Below are positions 1 through 7,764 of a DNA stretch of 9,635 bases, piece after piece. The position numbers and the translations under genes are program-made. Below the pieces are notes generated by a model. It did not search any database and had not been told where the DNA came from. It saw only the letters and a list, made by a program, of their open reading frames with translations. The DNA is from Victivallales bacterium (GTDB lineage Bacteria; Verrucomicrobiota; Lentisphaeria; Oligosphaerales; Oligosphaeraceae), in NCBI GenBank assembly GCA_017543165.1, contig JAFYGL010000057.1, positions 1 through 9,635 on the forward strand, read 5' to 3'. Every line of letters starts with the position of its first letter. The stretch's first letter is position 1.

Positions 1-79
1 GTCCAAAGGGACCAAAGGGACCAAAGGGACCAAAGGGACCAAAGGGTCCAAAGGGACCAAAGGGACCAAAGGGACCAAA
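1..79. repeat. 9-bp tandem repeat array (GGGACCAAA)n
   Basis: Eight consecutive 9-bp units of GGGACCAAA run from 8 to 79, preceded by a partial unit at 1-7 that continues off the window edge. Seven of the full units are identical. The unit at 44-52 and the partial first unit carry T instead of A after GGG. The array is therefore longer than what is visible. No start codon or ribosome binding site is visible with it. The near-identity of units suggests recent slippage or expansion. Its function is unknown. Confidence 0.95.
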
Positions 80-141
80 GAATGAAGGTAACAAGCATTG
101 TTTTCTTTGCTTTTTTTCGTCCCTTCGTCCCTTTGGTCCCT
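61..141. repeat. Inverted repeat formed by the 9-bp array and downstream complementary units
   Basis: The stretch 61-75 is the exact reverse complement of 127-141, giving a 15-bp stem with a 51-base loop. Because the left arm lies in a tandem array, the right arm can pair in several registers. The right side also contains degenerate units ending in CCC at 115-123 and 124-131 before the perfect unit at 132-140. A T-rich run (101-117) lies in the loop rather than after the stem, so this does not look like a standard rightward intrinsic terminator. It could be a folded RNA element, a protein-binding site or a decayed repeat with arms in both orientations. Confidence 0.75.
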
Positions 142-207
142 GCAAAGAGGTGGACTGATCAATTAAGATAATCCTTTCAAATTACCTGTTTTCTCTTCAT
201 ATTTCCC

Positions 208-236
208 TTGATAAAACCAAAATCATGATATATTTA
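208..236 (+). promoter_or_regulatory. Weak sigma70-like promoter candidate upstream of folE
   Basis: TTGATA at 208-213 and TATTTA at 231-236 are separated by 17 bases, inside an AT-rich stretch ahead of folE. This would place transcription start near 243 and a leader of about 35 bases. A second possible -10 element, GATAAT at 252-257, has no convincing -35 partner. The match is only by eye and by position, and the promoter consensus of this organism is unknown. Confidence 0.3.
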
Positions 237-277
237 CGCTCTATATCGCAAGATAATATTTTTCTAACATAAAAATT

Positions 278-832
278 ATGGAAAACAATGAAATTATAAG
301 GCAATTGCTGTCCAACATTGGAGAGAATCCAGACAGGGAAGGCCTGAAGAAAACGCCCGAGCGTGTGGCAAAGGCCTTGGAGTTTCTCACCCAGGGCTAT
401 TCCCTTAATCCAGAAGATGTGGTTGGGGACGCGATATTCCACGAAGAATGCAACCACATGATAATCGTGCGCGACATCGAGGTTTACAGCCTTTGCGAAC
501 ATCACATGCTGCCCTTCTTCGGCAGGTGCCACATTGGATATATCCCGAAAGGCAAGGTCTATGGCGTCAGCAAACTGGCCCGGCTGGTGGACTGCTATGC
601 GCGGCGGCTCCAGATACAGGAACGCCTCACCCAGCAGATAGCGACTTTCATAAAGGAGCATATAAATGCAGAGGGTGTAGGCGTGGTGATGGAGTGCAAC
701 CACCTGTGCATGATGATGCGAGGTGTCCAGAAGCAGAATTCCTGCATGGTGACCTCAGCCATGCTGGGCAGTTTTCTGAAGTTCGCCGCCACGCGGAACG
801 AATTCCTGAAATTGGTAAACAAACGCAATTAA
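278..832 (+). CDS. folE: GTP cyclohydrolase I (type IA)
   Basis: This enzyme converts GTP to 7,8-dihydroneopterin triphosphate, the first step of tetrahydrofolate synthesis and, in many bacteria, of queuosine synthesis. The 184-residue protein is the usual length for the single T-fold bacterial enzyme. The zinc and catalytic set is complete: C73, H75 and H76 in the [10 protein letters not shown] motif, and H142 and C144 in the NHLCMMMRG motif. The helical N-terminus carries the conserved [17 protein letters not shown] stretch (17-33), and the [10 protein letters not shown] substrate-site motif is at 95-104. The start at 278 gives the expected N-terminus, although no Shine-Dalgarno sequence is visible before it. 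It is the first gene of the probable operon, 16 bp ahead of the next gene. folD lies downstream in the same run. Identity is secure from the motifs. Confidence 0.97.
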   Translation: MENNEIIRQLLSNIGENPDREGLKKTPERVAKALEFLTQGYSLNPEDVVGDAIFHEECNHMIIVRDIEVYSLCEHHMLPFFGRCHIGYIPKGKVYGVSKLARLVDCYARRLQIQERLTQQIATFIKEHINAEGVGVVMECNHLCMMMRGVQKQNSCMVTSAMLGSFLKFAATRNEFLKLVNKRN

Positions 833-848
833 AGGGACTACCGCGGAA

Positions 849-2393
849 ATGGCAAAACCAGGCATTAAAAACTTTGCGGACAGCTCCAAATACGAATGGC
901 TGATAATAGTCATCGCAATATTTGTGCTCCGCATAATGCCCTGGCTCCTTGCCGAATACTGGTATGACGAAGTGCTGACCTTGGGCAACTTCGTGCTTGG
1001 CTCCTCCACAGAGGACACACTTTGGAAAAGCGTCTTCAGGTCATATCCCGTCGCCAACAACCATATACTCTCCACTGCGGTTTACTGGGTTTGGGTACGC
1101 ATACTTAACTACAACCTTGGATTCGAGCATTTTACCAGGCTGCCCTCCATGCTGTTTGGCACAGGGCTGATAGCCTTATGCGTATGCCATTGGAGGAAAT
1201 GGCTCGGCGGCCGCATTGCAAACCTGGGCGGCCTGCTACTGGCGGCAAGCCCCGTGTTCGGTGCATTTGCATACCAGATAAGGGGCTACTCCATGAGCAT
1301 GTTCCTGGCAGGCCTTGCCATTTCAGGCCTGCTGGAATACAATTCAGGCAAATATGCCCTGGGCCAGTTCCTCTTATGCATTTCAGGCCTGTTGCTTCCT
1401 CTCGTCATACCCAGCAACGTGTTGCTTGCCCCTGTGCTGGCGGCTGCCCTGCTGTGGAGTTGCCGCAGCTGGAAAAGCAAGATACTTGCCTGCATTCCGC
1501 CAATGCTTGCATTCCTCGCAGGCATTTCATATTATTTCACCATCTGGACGCAGTTTGTAAATGCCTCCAAGGAACCATGCGGCTGGGAATCACCCTGGCT
1601 AGTCGCGGGCAATCTTTCATTGGCCTTCCTTCTCCATGGCATCGTGCTCTTGATTGCGCTTTTGCTGCGGAAAATGTCCCTGCTTAAAAACGATGAAAGC
1701 ATCAGCGGGATTCAGGACACATCCATTCAGCGCCCAGCGGAAGGCATGAACGCCGTATCGCCCATGGTGCTGTTCCTGTCATCTGTGCTGGTTATCGGGC
1801 TGACATTGCTGTGCTCAAGGAAAGGCCATGCCCCCTACCCACGCGTCTTCCTCGTCCTGTTCATCACGTCCAGCTATGCCCTGCTGCAGGCCTGCGCCAA
1901 CAACAAGGTCGCCAGCAAGTCATTCCCAATGCTGTTCATCGCAATCATATTCTGCGGGCTGGTGACAGAACGCATCTCATTCGAGATGACAAATCGTCAA
2001 TTGCAAGCGGGGCTGTCACCGCAAAATCTCCTGCAGCAATACTACAGAGGCAGCAGCGACTTGAGAAATGCAGTGGAATACATGGCAAAAAACAAGCAAA
2101 TTGAAGATTCCATTATCCTCACTGACGAGTATGACCTTCCCACAGTACAAATGTACCTTGTAATGAACGGCGGCGCGGCAGGCAAGATATTCACCAGGCA
2201 AGAAAGAACCGCGTCTGAACTCAGATACCTGGTTCAGAACCATGAAGGCAACGTTTTCTATGTAATAGCAAAAAACAGGGACATTGCATACTCTTTGCTT
2301 TATTTTGCAAAATTTGATAACAATAAAAGCAATTTAAATGCAATACAACAATGCGGGACAAGAACAATATATCGTGTGGAAGAGGTGGAATAG
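849..2393 (+). CDS. GT39-like (GT-C fold) membrane glycosyltransferase
   Basis: This is a 514-residue polytopic membrane protein. Hydrophobic segments start at about residues 17-36 and recur through about 357-377, followed by a soluble C-terminal region of roughly 135 residues. After the first membrane helix comes YWYDEVLTLG with the acidic pair D40-E41, where GT-C enzymes of the PMT/ArnT kind carry their catalytic acid. YPVANNHILS (66-75) and QIRGYS (143-148) match the positions of other conserved loops in that superfamily. Such proteins usually transfer a sugar from a polyprenyl-phosphate carrier to lipid, glycan or protein on the outer face of the inner membrane. The substrate here cannot be told. 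The start at 849 has an AAAGGGA stretch 11 bases upstream. The gene sits between folE and a phosphatase with no obvious pathway link. Fold class is fairly sure, specificity unknown. Confidence 0.75.
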   Translation: MAKPGIKNFADSSKYEWLIIVIAIFVLRIMPWLLAEYWYDEVLTLGNFVLGSSTEDTLWKSVFRSYPVANNHILSTAVYWVWVRILNYNLGFEHFTRLPSMLFGTGLIALCVCHWRKWLGGRIANLGGLLLAASPVFGAFAYQIRGYSMSMFLAGLAISGLLEYNSGKYALGQFLLCISGLLLPLVIPSNVLLAPVLAAALLWSCRSWKSKILACIPPMLAFLAGISYYFTIWTQFVNASKEPCGWESPWLVAGNLSLAFLLHGIVLLIALLLRKMSLLKNDESISGIQDTSIQRPAEGMNAVSPMVLFLSSVLVIGLTLLCSRKGHAPYPRVFLVLFITSSYALLQACANNKVASKSFPMLFIAIIFCGLVTERISFEMTNRQLQAGLSPQNLLQQYYRGSSDLRNAVEYMAKNKQIEDSIILTDEYDLPTVQMYLVMNGGAAGKIFTRQERTASELRYLVQNHEGNVFYVIAKNRDIAYSLLYFAKFDNNKSNLNAIQQCGTRTIYRVEEVE

Positions 2394-2401
2394 GTTATTA
2401 A

Positions 2402-3034
2402 ATGGCTTTGATTATTTTTGATTTGGATGGCACGTTGGCAAAAACCAACGAGGACATTGCCGACGCCGTAAACGAAGTGCGCAAAGCGCGTGGTTTCAAG
2501 CCCATGTCATACGACAAGTTGACAGGCATGCTGGGATGCGGCATTTTCAATCTGATGAAGCAGGCGATGCCCGAACTGCACAGCGACGAGGAAATACTGA
2601 AGACAGTTGACGAGCAGGTTGCCTACTACGACAAGTGCTACACCAACAAGACACGCCTATACCCTGGCGTGGCAGCCACGCTTGAGGAACTGTCCAGGCG
2701 CCATGCGCTGGCAGTCTGCACAAACAAATTGATGCGGCAGGCGCAGGAGATACTGAAGCTACTTGGCGTTGCGCCGTTCTTCAAGTGCATCATCGGGAAT
2801 CAGGGGAGCATTCCCCTAAAGCCAGATGCGGCGGCGGTGCAGTACGTGGCCAACGAGGCTGGCTGCTCGCTGGAAGGTGCCTGGATTGTAGGGGACAACT
2901 GGACGGATTTGCAGACAGGGCACAACGCAGGCATCAAGTCATGCTTCTGCCAGCATGGTTTTGGCAACGCCAGAAAAATCGCCGCCGATGCATCGATAAG
3001 CAGTTTTGATTTACTTACCAAAGTTATAAAATAG
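2402..3034 (+). CDS. HAD-superfamily hydrolase, phosphoglycolate phosphatase-like
   Basis: This 210-residue soluble protein has the four HAD motifs in order: DLDGT with nucleophile D7 and acid/base D9, CTNK with T107, K140 in LKPD, and VGDNWTD with D165 and D169 as the Mg2+ ligands. An alpha-helical cap lies between motifs I and II (about residues 14-85), as in subfamily I enzymes of the Gph/PGMB type. The likely reaction is hydrolysis of a small phosphate ester such as 2-phosphoglycolate, but HAD specificity is poorly predictable from sequence. It is possible that it removes phosphates from the FolE product, but nothing in the sequence shows this. The start at 2402 follows the glycosyltransferase stop by 8 bases, so any ribosome binding site would lie in the end of that gene (GAGGTGGA). 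Family is sure, substrate is not. Confidence 0.88.
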   Translation: MALIIFDLDGTLAKTNEDIADAVNEVRKARGFKPMSYDKLTGMLGCGIFNLMKQAMPELHSDEEILKTVDEQVAYYDKCYTNKTRLYPGVAATLEELSRRHALAVCTNKLMRQAQEILKLLGVAPFFKCIIGNQGSIPLKPDAAAVQYVANEAGCSLEGAWIVGDNWTDLQTGHNAGIKSCFCQHGFGNARKIAADASISSFDLLTKVIK

Positions 3035-3076
3035 GTGCTTGCACCTGGGAGACAAAAACAAAGAAGAGCAACAATT

Positions 3077-4303
3077 ATGAGTCAGACAGCAATCCTAATC
3101 GACTTCGAGAATCTAATCATTGGTGTGGAGAATAATGATCCCGAAGCACAGAAGACATTCTCGATCAAGAAAATCCTTCAGTTCGTGGACAAGAACTACG
3201 GGCACGTCACTTTCAAGAAGGCATTTGCGGACTGGAGCAACCAGAAATTCCGCAAATACGCCCAGGATATGATGCGCAACGGAATTGAAATGCAGCACAT
3301 AGTCCGCTCAGGCTATGGCAACAAGAACTTCAATGAAAGCCACATGACAATCGCGGCCATGGACTGCATCAGCAGAAATCCAATGGTGGACACAATCGTG
3401 CTGGCCACTGGAGATGCGGACTTTCTGCCGCTGATCAACCACTTGAAGGCCACAGGCCGCCAGGTGCTTGGCATTGGCGCGGAAGGAACAGTGTCCGCCA
3501 GCGTTCTGGCAAGCTGTGACGAATACCTGTACTATGCCCAGGACGGCTTGTACAAGGCGCACGTGCCTTCCTTCGACAAGGCAGGCATATACAAGCTGCT
3601 GCGCAACATCATTGGAGCAAACGGCATCTACGTGGCGGACATTGAGGATGAGATTCTGGCTCAGTACCCAGACTTCAATCTGGATGAACTTGGATATGGC
3701 TCGATCATGGACCTGCTTCAAAGCATGCCGAATGCAGTGAGAATAGACGAGACAGGCGATGAGCCAAAGGCATTCTGGAACACACAGCCTCCACGCCAGA
3801 ACAGGTATTCCAAAAACGAGGTTGCCAACCAGGATCTGGCAAACATGCCTTTGGAAGAGTACATGCACACCACCCGCTGGTATATAACCGATGGCCCCAT
3901 AAGAGAGGCCGTTCTTACAAACATATTCAACGTGCTTTCCACCGCAGAACACCTGATTTCCAGCGAAGACCTGCGCGAAATGACCGCGACTGGCGACTTG
4001 GCGGTGGAGGACAAGGAATGGCAGGGCACAATCTACTCCCTGGTCTGCGGCGCCTGCCTCTGGCAGAAGCCCGAAAACAGCGATGTGCCAATCCACATGC
4101 ACAAGCTGTCACTCTTCAAGAACATAGAGTACATGGAGGACTTCCTGCTGGGATATTATGTCAGCCTTTTCCACAAGGCATATATGCACAGGCCTGACCT
4201 GAATCCACAGACCATGGCTGAACTCATGCATCCAGAGGCGCCTGAACAGCACCTGCCTCTGTTTGAAAAGGTCTATGCTGAAATAAGCAGCAGGACAAAA
4301 TGA
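3077..4303 (+). CDS. NYN-domain (PIN-like) protein with OST-HTH/LOTUS domain
   Basis: This 408-residue protein starts with a NYN domain of the LabA/PIN-like nuclease fold (about 1-155). Candidate metal-binding acids are D9 in ILIDFENL, E88 and D96 in the NESHMTIAAMD stretch, and D113 and D115 in ATGDADF. A region at about 169-224 (YKLLRNIIG to PNAVRID) matches the OST-HTH/LOTUS pattern, an RNA-binding winged helix often fused to NYN. The remaining 180 residues have no family I recognise. The arrangement suggests a cytoplasmic, metal-dependent RNase or RNA-binding protein, by family inference only. I chose ATG 3077 over an in-frame GTG at 3035 because the NYN domain begins right at MSQTAILIDFEN and AAGAAGAG precedes the ATG. 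The end overlaps the next gene by ATGA, implying translational coupling. The target RNA is unknown. Confidence 0.85.
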   Translation: MSQTAILIDFENLIIGVENNDPEAQKTFSIKKILQFVDKNYGHVTFKKAFADWSNQKFRKYAQDMMRNGIEMQHIVRSGYGNKNFNESHMTIAAMDCISRNPMVDTIVLATGDADFLPLINHLKATGRQVLGIGAEGTVSASVLASCDEYLYYAQDGLYKAHVPSFDKAGIYKLLRNIIGANGIYVADIEDEILAQYPDFNLDELGYGSIMDLLQSMPNAVRIDETGDEPKAFWNTQPPRQNRYSKNEVANQDLANMPLEEYMHTTRWYITDGPIREAVLTNIFNVLSTAEHLISSEDLREMTATGDLAVEDKEWQGTIYSLVCGACLWQKPENSDVPIHMHKLSLFKNIEYMEDFLLGYYVSLFHKAYMHRPDLNPQTMAELMHPEAPEQHLPLFEKVYAEISSRTK

Positions 4304-4809
4304 GCGAGACACCCCTGCCCTATACCTGTTCCTGCCCAAAAGAGGCAATTGCCTCTCTGAAGCCTGGCGTGCTTGAGGCCTTCACCGAATGTGCAAAGCA
4401 ATACCGCGCAAAAACAGGACAGGCCTTGGAGATTACCTCCGCCAGGCGCAGCCTGAGACATTGCGCGCAGTTGATGAACGCCTTCAGCAAGGAACAACTG
4501 GAGGCGATGTACTGCCGCAATGGCTATCCAAGCTACATCAGGGATATCGTGCAGGCACGAAACAGAATGGGGCGGCCTCTCACTGACGAGGAAGCATACA
4601 AGATACTATGCAACAGGAGTGAAGGCTACATATCGGCGCACCTTTATGGCGCGGCAATGGACATAGCCTCCGAAGGCCTGGCAGACAAGGCACTGCTGCT
4701 GGAGTTCCTGGAGAAGGCTGGCTTCCGCACATTGGACGAAACTAGTTTGGGAATACGCTGCATTCACGCCACATTCAGCGGAATCGCAGCGGAAATAATA
4801 AGGGAGTGA
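4300..4809 (+). CDS. Small M15-type (DD-carboxypeptidase-like) zinc peptidase homologue
   Basis: This is a 169-residue protein. The motif ISAHLYGAAMDIA (111-123) fits the SxHxxGxAxD signature of M15 peptidases and related Hedgehog-fold enzymes, giving zinc ligands H114 and D121. H156 in GIRCIHATF is a fitting third ligand. ITSARRS (45-51) resembles the conserved arginine motif of the family. Family members cleave D-Ala-containing peptidoglycan stem peptides, usually outside the cytoplasm. Here no signal peptide or membrane anchor is visible: the N-terminus is MSETPLPYTCSCPKEAIAS. Unexplained features are the CSC near the N-terminus and an insert of about 50 residues (55-105) before the zinc motif. 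The start lies in the ATGA overlap with the NYN gene and the stop is 2 bp before the FKBP gene. A phage-like or non-peptidoglycan role is possible. Confidence 0.7.
   Translation: MSETPLPYTCSCPKEAIASLKPGVLEAFTECAKQYRAKTGQALEITSARRSLRHCAQLMNAFSKEQLEAMYCRNGYPSYIRDIVQARNRMGRPLTDEEAYKILCNRSEGYISAHLYGAAMDIASEGLADKALLLEFLEKAGFRTLDETSLGIRCIHATFSGIAAEIIRE
4801..4806 (+). promoter_or_regulatory. Shine-Dalgarno site for the FKBP gene
   Basis: AGGGAG lies 5 bases before the ATG at 4812, inside the last codons of the M15-like gene. This supports ATG 4812 over the in-frame GTG at 4806, which is itself part of the site. Confidence 0.65.
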
Positions 4810-4811
4810 AA

Positions 4812-5435
4812 ATGTATTCTGAACAGAACAACGACGCAAAGAGAATCAGTTATTGCCTGGGCCTGGACGTGGCGGCACGCATGATGCACATGCCGTTTGA
4901 CTTTGACAAGGACGCCTTCCTGGATGCGGTCGGCACCATGCTCAATGGCAAAAGGCCCGATATCACACAGGAGGAGTTTGAAAAGCAGATGGAGAAATTC
5001 AGCAAGATACTCCAGGATGCCAAGTCGCAGCATGACGCCTCAAACGAGAAGACCTCCCAGGAAGGCACTGCATTCCGCGCTGAATACGAGAAGGGCGAGA
5101 ATGTGAAGAAGACTGCTTCAGGCCTGCTGTACAAGGTACTGGTGGAAGGCACTGGCAAGGCACCTAAGGCCAGCGACAAAGTCAGGGTCCACTATGAAGG
5201 CAAACTCATCAGCGGCAAGGTATTCGATTCCTCCTACCAGCGCAACGAGCCAACTGAATTCCCATTGAATGGCGTGATACCTGGCTGGACCGAGGGCTTG
5301 CAGCTGGCCAAGGAAGGCGGCAAGCTGGAACTGGTAATACCACCTGAACTGGCATACGGCAAGGCTGGCGCAGGCTCTGTAATCCCGCCAGAGGCGACAC
5401 TCATTTTCACAGTGGAACTTATCAAGGTATTGTAA
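4812..5435 (+). CDS. FKBP-type peptidyl-prolyl cis-trans isomerase (FklB-like)
   Basis: This 207-residue protein has a helical FKBP_N domain (about 10-95; opening motif [12 protein letters not shown]) and a C-terminal FKBP domain (about 105-207). The FKBP12 active-site residues all appear: Y128, F138, D139, F150, V155, I156, W159, Y182 and F199. It should catalyse proline isomerisation in protein folding. Mip and FkpA relatives are exported, but this protein has no signal peptide. Its length and layout match the cytoplasmic E. coli FklB better. The N-terminal domain normally mediates dimerisation. The start at 4812 is chosen from the AGGGAG site. It follows the M15-like gene by 2 bp and precedes folD by 4 bp, so it is co-transcribed with them. 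Family assignment is secure; client proteins are unknown. Confidence 0.93.
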   Translation: MYSEQNNDAKRISYCLGLDVAARMMHMPFDFDKDAFLDAVGTMLNGKRPDITQEEFEKQMEKFSKILQDAKSQHDASNEKTSQEGTAFRAEYEKGENVKKTASGLLYKVLVEGTGKAPKASDKVRVHYEGKLISGKVFDSSYQRNEPTEFPLNGVIPGWTEGLQLAKEGGKLELVIPPELAYGKAGAGSVIPPEATLIFTVELIKVL

Positions 5436-5439
5436 GGCA

Positions 5440-6327
5440 ATGTCAGCAGAAATAATTGACGGAAAGAAACTGGCGGCCCAGTTCAGAGCGGAACTCAAGG
5501 AAAGGGTCGCAAAACTCACGGCGGAAGGCACCGTGCCTGGCCTGGCGGTCATACTGGTGGGGAACAATCCAGCCTCACGCTCATACGTGACGGCAAAGGA
5601 AAAGGCCTGCGCCGAAATCGGCATATATTCCAGTGACAACAGGCTGCCTGAAAACACCACTCAAGAGGAATTGCTGGCGCTGATTGAACGCCTGAACAAC
5701 AACGACAAGATTCATGGCATTCTGGTGCAGCTGCCTTTGCCAAAGCATATTGACGAGAACAAGATTCTGCTGGCAATCAGACCAGAAAAAGACGTGGACG
5801 GCTTCCACCCCGTAAACGTAGGCAAGATGGTAATCGGTCAAGAGGCCTTCCTGCCCTGCACTCCCCACGGCGTGGTGCAGATGCTGCTGCGCAATGGCGT
5901 GAAACTGGATGGAGCGAACGTAGTTGTCGTCGGCCGCAGCAACATCGTCGGCAAACCACTTGCCAACCTACTCATACAGAAGGCAGCTACAGGCAACGCC
6001 ACAGTCACCCTGTGCCACACGCACACCAAAGACCTGGCACACTTCACGCGCCAGGCTGACATCGTCATCGCAGCCGCTGGCAGGCCCAATACCATCACTG
6101 CGGACATGATACGCGAAGGCGCCGTTGTCATCGATGTGGGCGTAAACCGCGTTGAGGCAGACACACCAAAGGGATACAAACTGGTAGGTGATGTGGACTT
6201 TGACGGCGTAAAGGAGAAGGCATCCCTGCTTACTCCCGTTCCTGGCGGCGTTGGCCCCATGACAATCACAATGCTGCTGTTCAACACAGTGCAGGCCGCC
6301 TCCAACTTCGCCCACAGCAAAATATGA
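5440..6327 (+). CDS. folD: Bifunctional methylenetetrahydrofolate dehydrogenase / methenyltetrahydrofolate cyclohydrolase
   Basis: FolD interconverts 5,10-methylene-THF and 10-formyl-THF by NADP-dependent oxidation and cyclohydrolysis in the cytoplasm. The 295-residue protein is full length for the family. The catalytic YxxxK motif is Y49 and K53 within [33 protein letters not shown] and PCTPHGVV follow in the expected order. The Rossmann nucleotide loop is [14 protein letters not shown], and the C-terminal hallmark is [11 protein letters not shown]. The start at 5440 is 4 bp after the FKBP stop, and TAAGG is too close to the ATG to be a good ribosome binding site. The last bases overlap the methyltransferase gene by ATGA. 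With folE at the head of the same run, this gene ties the cluster to folate metabolism. Identity is secure. Confidence 0.97.
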   Translation: MSAEIIDGKKLAAQFRAELKERVAKLTAEGTVPGLAVILVGNNPASRSYVTAKEKACAEIGIYSSDNRLPENTTQEELLALIERLNNNDKIHGILVQLPLPKHIDENKILLAIRPEKDVDGFHPVNVGKMVIGQEAFLPCTPHGVVQMLLRNGVKLDGANVVVVGRSNIVGKPLANLLIQKAATGNATVTLCHTHTKDLAHFTRQADIVIAAAGRPNTITADMIREGAVVIDVGVNRVEADTPKGYKLVGDVDFDGVKEKASLLTPVPGGVGPMTITMLLFNTVQAASNFAHSKI

Positions 6328-7676
6328 GCTATGCAGACATTCCAACCAAGCGCATAGAAGCGCATTCCCGCATCTGCGCTTCGGCAACGCTCTTGCTGCT
6401 GCGCCAGATAATGTGCGAGAACAAGGCGGCGGACAGGTGCCTCTCCACATTCCTGCGCCAGAACCACCAGTTCGGCTCCAGGGACAGGCGCATCATCAGC
6501 GAAACACTGTTCTCCGTACTGCGCTGGTGGGGATGGCTGAAGTATCTTCTGCCTGAAAACTGGGAAAATGCGACGGAGGACGAAGGCAATTCCCTGCCGA
6601 AGGCGGACGATTTCTACGCCTTTTTTGCCGCAGCCTGGCTATTGGAAGGCAGACAGGAACTGCCGCCTTCGGCCTCGTGGTGGCTGTACAAATCAGGCGT
6701 AAAGGGACAGGACATTCCCGTTCTTCCACCTGATTCTGACCTTGCCTCGCGCCGCAAATGTCTCAGGCCATTCTTCCCTGCGGAAATGCCAGCGCTCACC
6801 CTGGAGTTGCTTCTGCCTGAATGGAGCCTTCCGCTAATTGAATGTCCCGAAGACATCAAGAAACTTATTGGCTGGTTGCAGCAAAGGCCACCGCTTTGGC
6901 TGCGTGCGCAAAGCAATGATATCGACAGGATAATTGGCGAGTTCACACGCAACGACGTGAAACTGGCACGGCACAATCTGATGACACACGCCCTGCGCAC
7001 AAACTTCGCAGGAGTCAACATTAAACAAACAGAATCGTACCTGGCAGGCAAAATCGAGGTGCAGGACATTGCATCCCAGGCAGTCGCTCTCGTGGCCGCG
7101 CCACAGCCAGGCCAGCACTGGTGGGACTGCTGTGCAGGCGCAGGCGGAAAGACCTTGCACCTGGCATGGCTAATGAAAGGCAAGGGACGCGTGCTTGCCT
7201 CTGACAAGCGGGGCTTCAAACTGGAGGAACTCCGCACACGCGCAAGACGCTGCAATCTAAGCAACATTTATTGCAAGGAATGGCTGGGAATTGAGGTGAA
7301 ATCATACGCCAGCTTGTTCCAAGGCGTGTTGGTCGATGTGCCTTGCTCATGCTCGGGCACTTGGCGGCGAAACCCAGATTTGCGCTGGACCACCGACGGC
7401 AACAGCATTTCTGAACGGGCTCAGTTGCAGCGGCAACTGCTGGAAAACGCGTCCAAGGCTGTTGCGCCAGGCGGTACGCTGGTATATTCCACATGCTCCA
7501 TGTTCCGTCAGGAAAACCAGGATGTGGTCCTGGCTTTTCTTGCTGAACACCCAGAATTCAGCCTCCAGCCTTTCGCCTCCCCCATCACTGGCAAGGAAAC
7601 TGACGGCATGATGATGACCTGGCCATGGCATGCCGACTGCGACGCCATGTTTGTCGCCAAGATGCTTCGGCAGTGA
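6324..7676 (+). CDS. RsmB/NOP-family RNA (cytosine-5) methyltransferase
   Basis: This 450-residue protein is most likely a 16S rRNA m5C methyltransferase using S-adenosylmethionine. Motif I is [15 protein letters not shown] (from W267), forming the SAM pocket. Motif IV is [19 protein letters not shown] with C341, which in this family releases the enzyme from RNA. Motif VI is VYSTCS with C391, the catalytic nucleophile that attacks C6 of cytosine. The N-terminal part (about 15-75) contains [19 protein letters not shown], typical of RsmB-type proteins. E. coli RsmB modifies C967; whether this one has the same target is not certain, so I give no symbol. The start at 6324 overlaps the folD stop by ATGA, implying translational coupling. 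After its stop comes the only substantial gap inside the gene run. Confidence 0.92.
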   Translation: MSYADIPTKRIEAHSRICASATLLLLRQIMCENKAADRCLSTFLRQNHQFGSRDRRIISETLFSVLRWWGWLKYLLPENWENATEDEGNSLPKADDFYAFFAAAWLLEGRQELPPSASWWLYKSGVKGQDIPVLPPDSDLASRRKCLRPFFPAEMPALTLELLLPEWSLPLIECPEDIKKLIGWLQQRPPLWLRAQSNDIDRIIGEFTRNDVKLARHNLMTHALRTNFAGVNIKQTESYLAGKIEVQDIASQAVALVAAPQPGQHWWDCCAGAGGKTLHLAWLMKGKGRVLASDKRGFKLEELRTRARRCNLSNIYCKEWLGIEVKSYASLFQGVLVDVPCSCSGTWRRNPDLRWTTDGNSISERAQLQRQLLENASKAVAPGGTLVYSTCSMFRQENQDVVLAFLAEHPEFSLQPFASPITGKETDGMMMTWPWHADCDAMFVAKMLRQ

Positions 7677-7710
7677 GATGCAAGGCGCATATTTAGGCAT
7701 TGCAATAATT

Positions 7711-7744
7711 CACTCGGGTTGTTCCCGCTAAGGCAACCTGAGTG
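7711..7744 (+). other. Hairpin 1 in the dut leader
   Basis: The stretch 7711-7721 pairs with 7734-7744 over 11 positions, with one G-U pair (7716 with 7739) and a 12-base loop. No T-run follows, so it is not a classical intrinsic terminator. Its last three bases (7742-7744) are also the first bases of hairpin 2, so the two full stems cannot form at once. It could stabilise the end of the methyltransferase mRNA or be part of an intergenic repeat element. Confidence 0.65.
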
Positions 7745-7764
7745 GGCGCCGCCTCGGCGCCCAC
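7742..7764 (+). other. Hairpin 2 in the dut leader, with two alternative right arms
   Basis: GTGGGCGCC at 7742-7750 is perfectly complementary to GGCGCCCAC at 7756-7764, giving a 9-bp GC-rich stem with a 5-base loop. An identical second right arm lies at 7774-7782 in the tandem duplication, so the left arm can pair with either. The bases after each right arm are A-rich on this strand, so rightward termination is not supported. Confidence 0.7.

Noticed and set aside
1..79. CRISPR array
   Set aside because: The repeats are 9 bp, directly adjacent, without spacers, and there are no cas genes in the window.
1319..1391. Direct repeat TTTCAGGCCTG at 1321 and 1381 inside the glycosyltransferase gene
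   Set aside because: It is short, encodes ISGLL in two membrane helices and is explained by repeated hydrophobic codons.
3035..3076. GTG start adding 14 residues to the NYN protein
   Set aside because: The added stretch is basic and unlike the family N-terminus; ATG 3077 begins exactly at the first strand of the NYN domain.
3308..4102. 264-codon open frame on the minus strand
   Set aside because: It lies opposite the NYN-LOTUS gene, whose motifs are recognisable, and its own translation shows no family motif. It is an antisense shadow.
7711..7744. Integron attC site
   Set aside because: The hairpin lacks recognisable GTTRRRY and RYYYAAC core sites, and the neighbouring genes are chromosomal housekeeping genes without an integrase.
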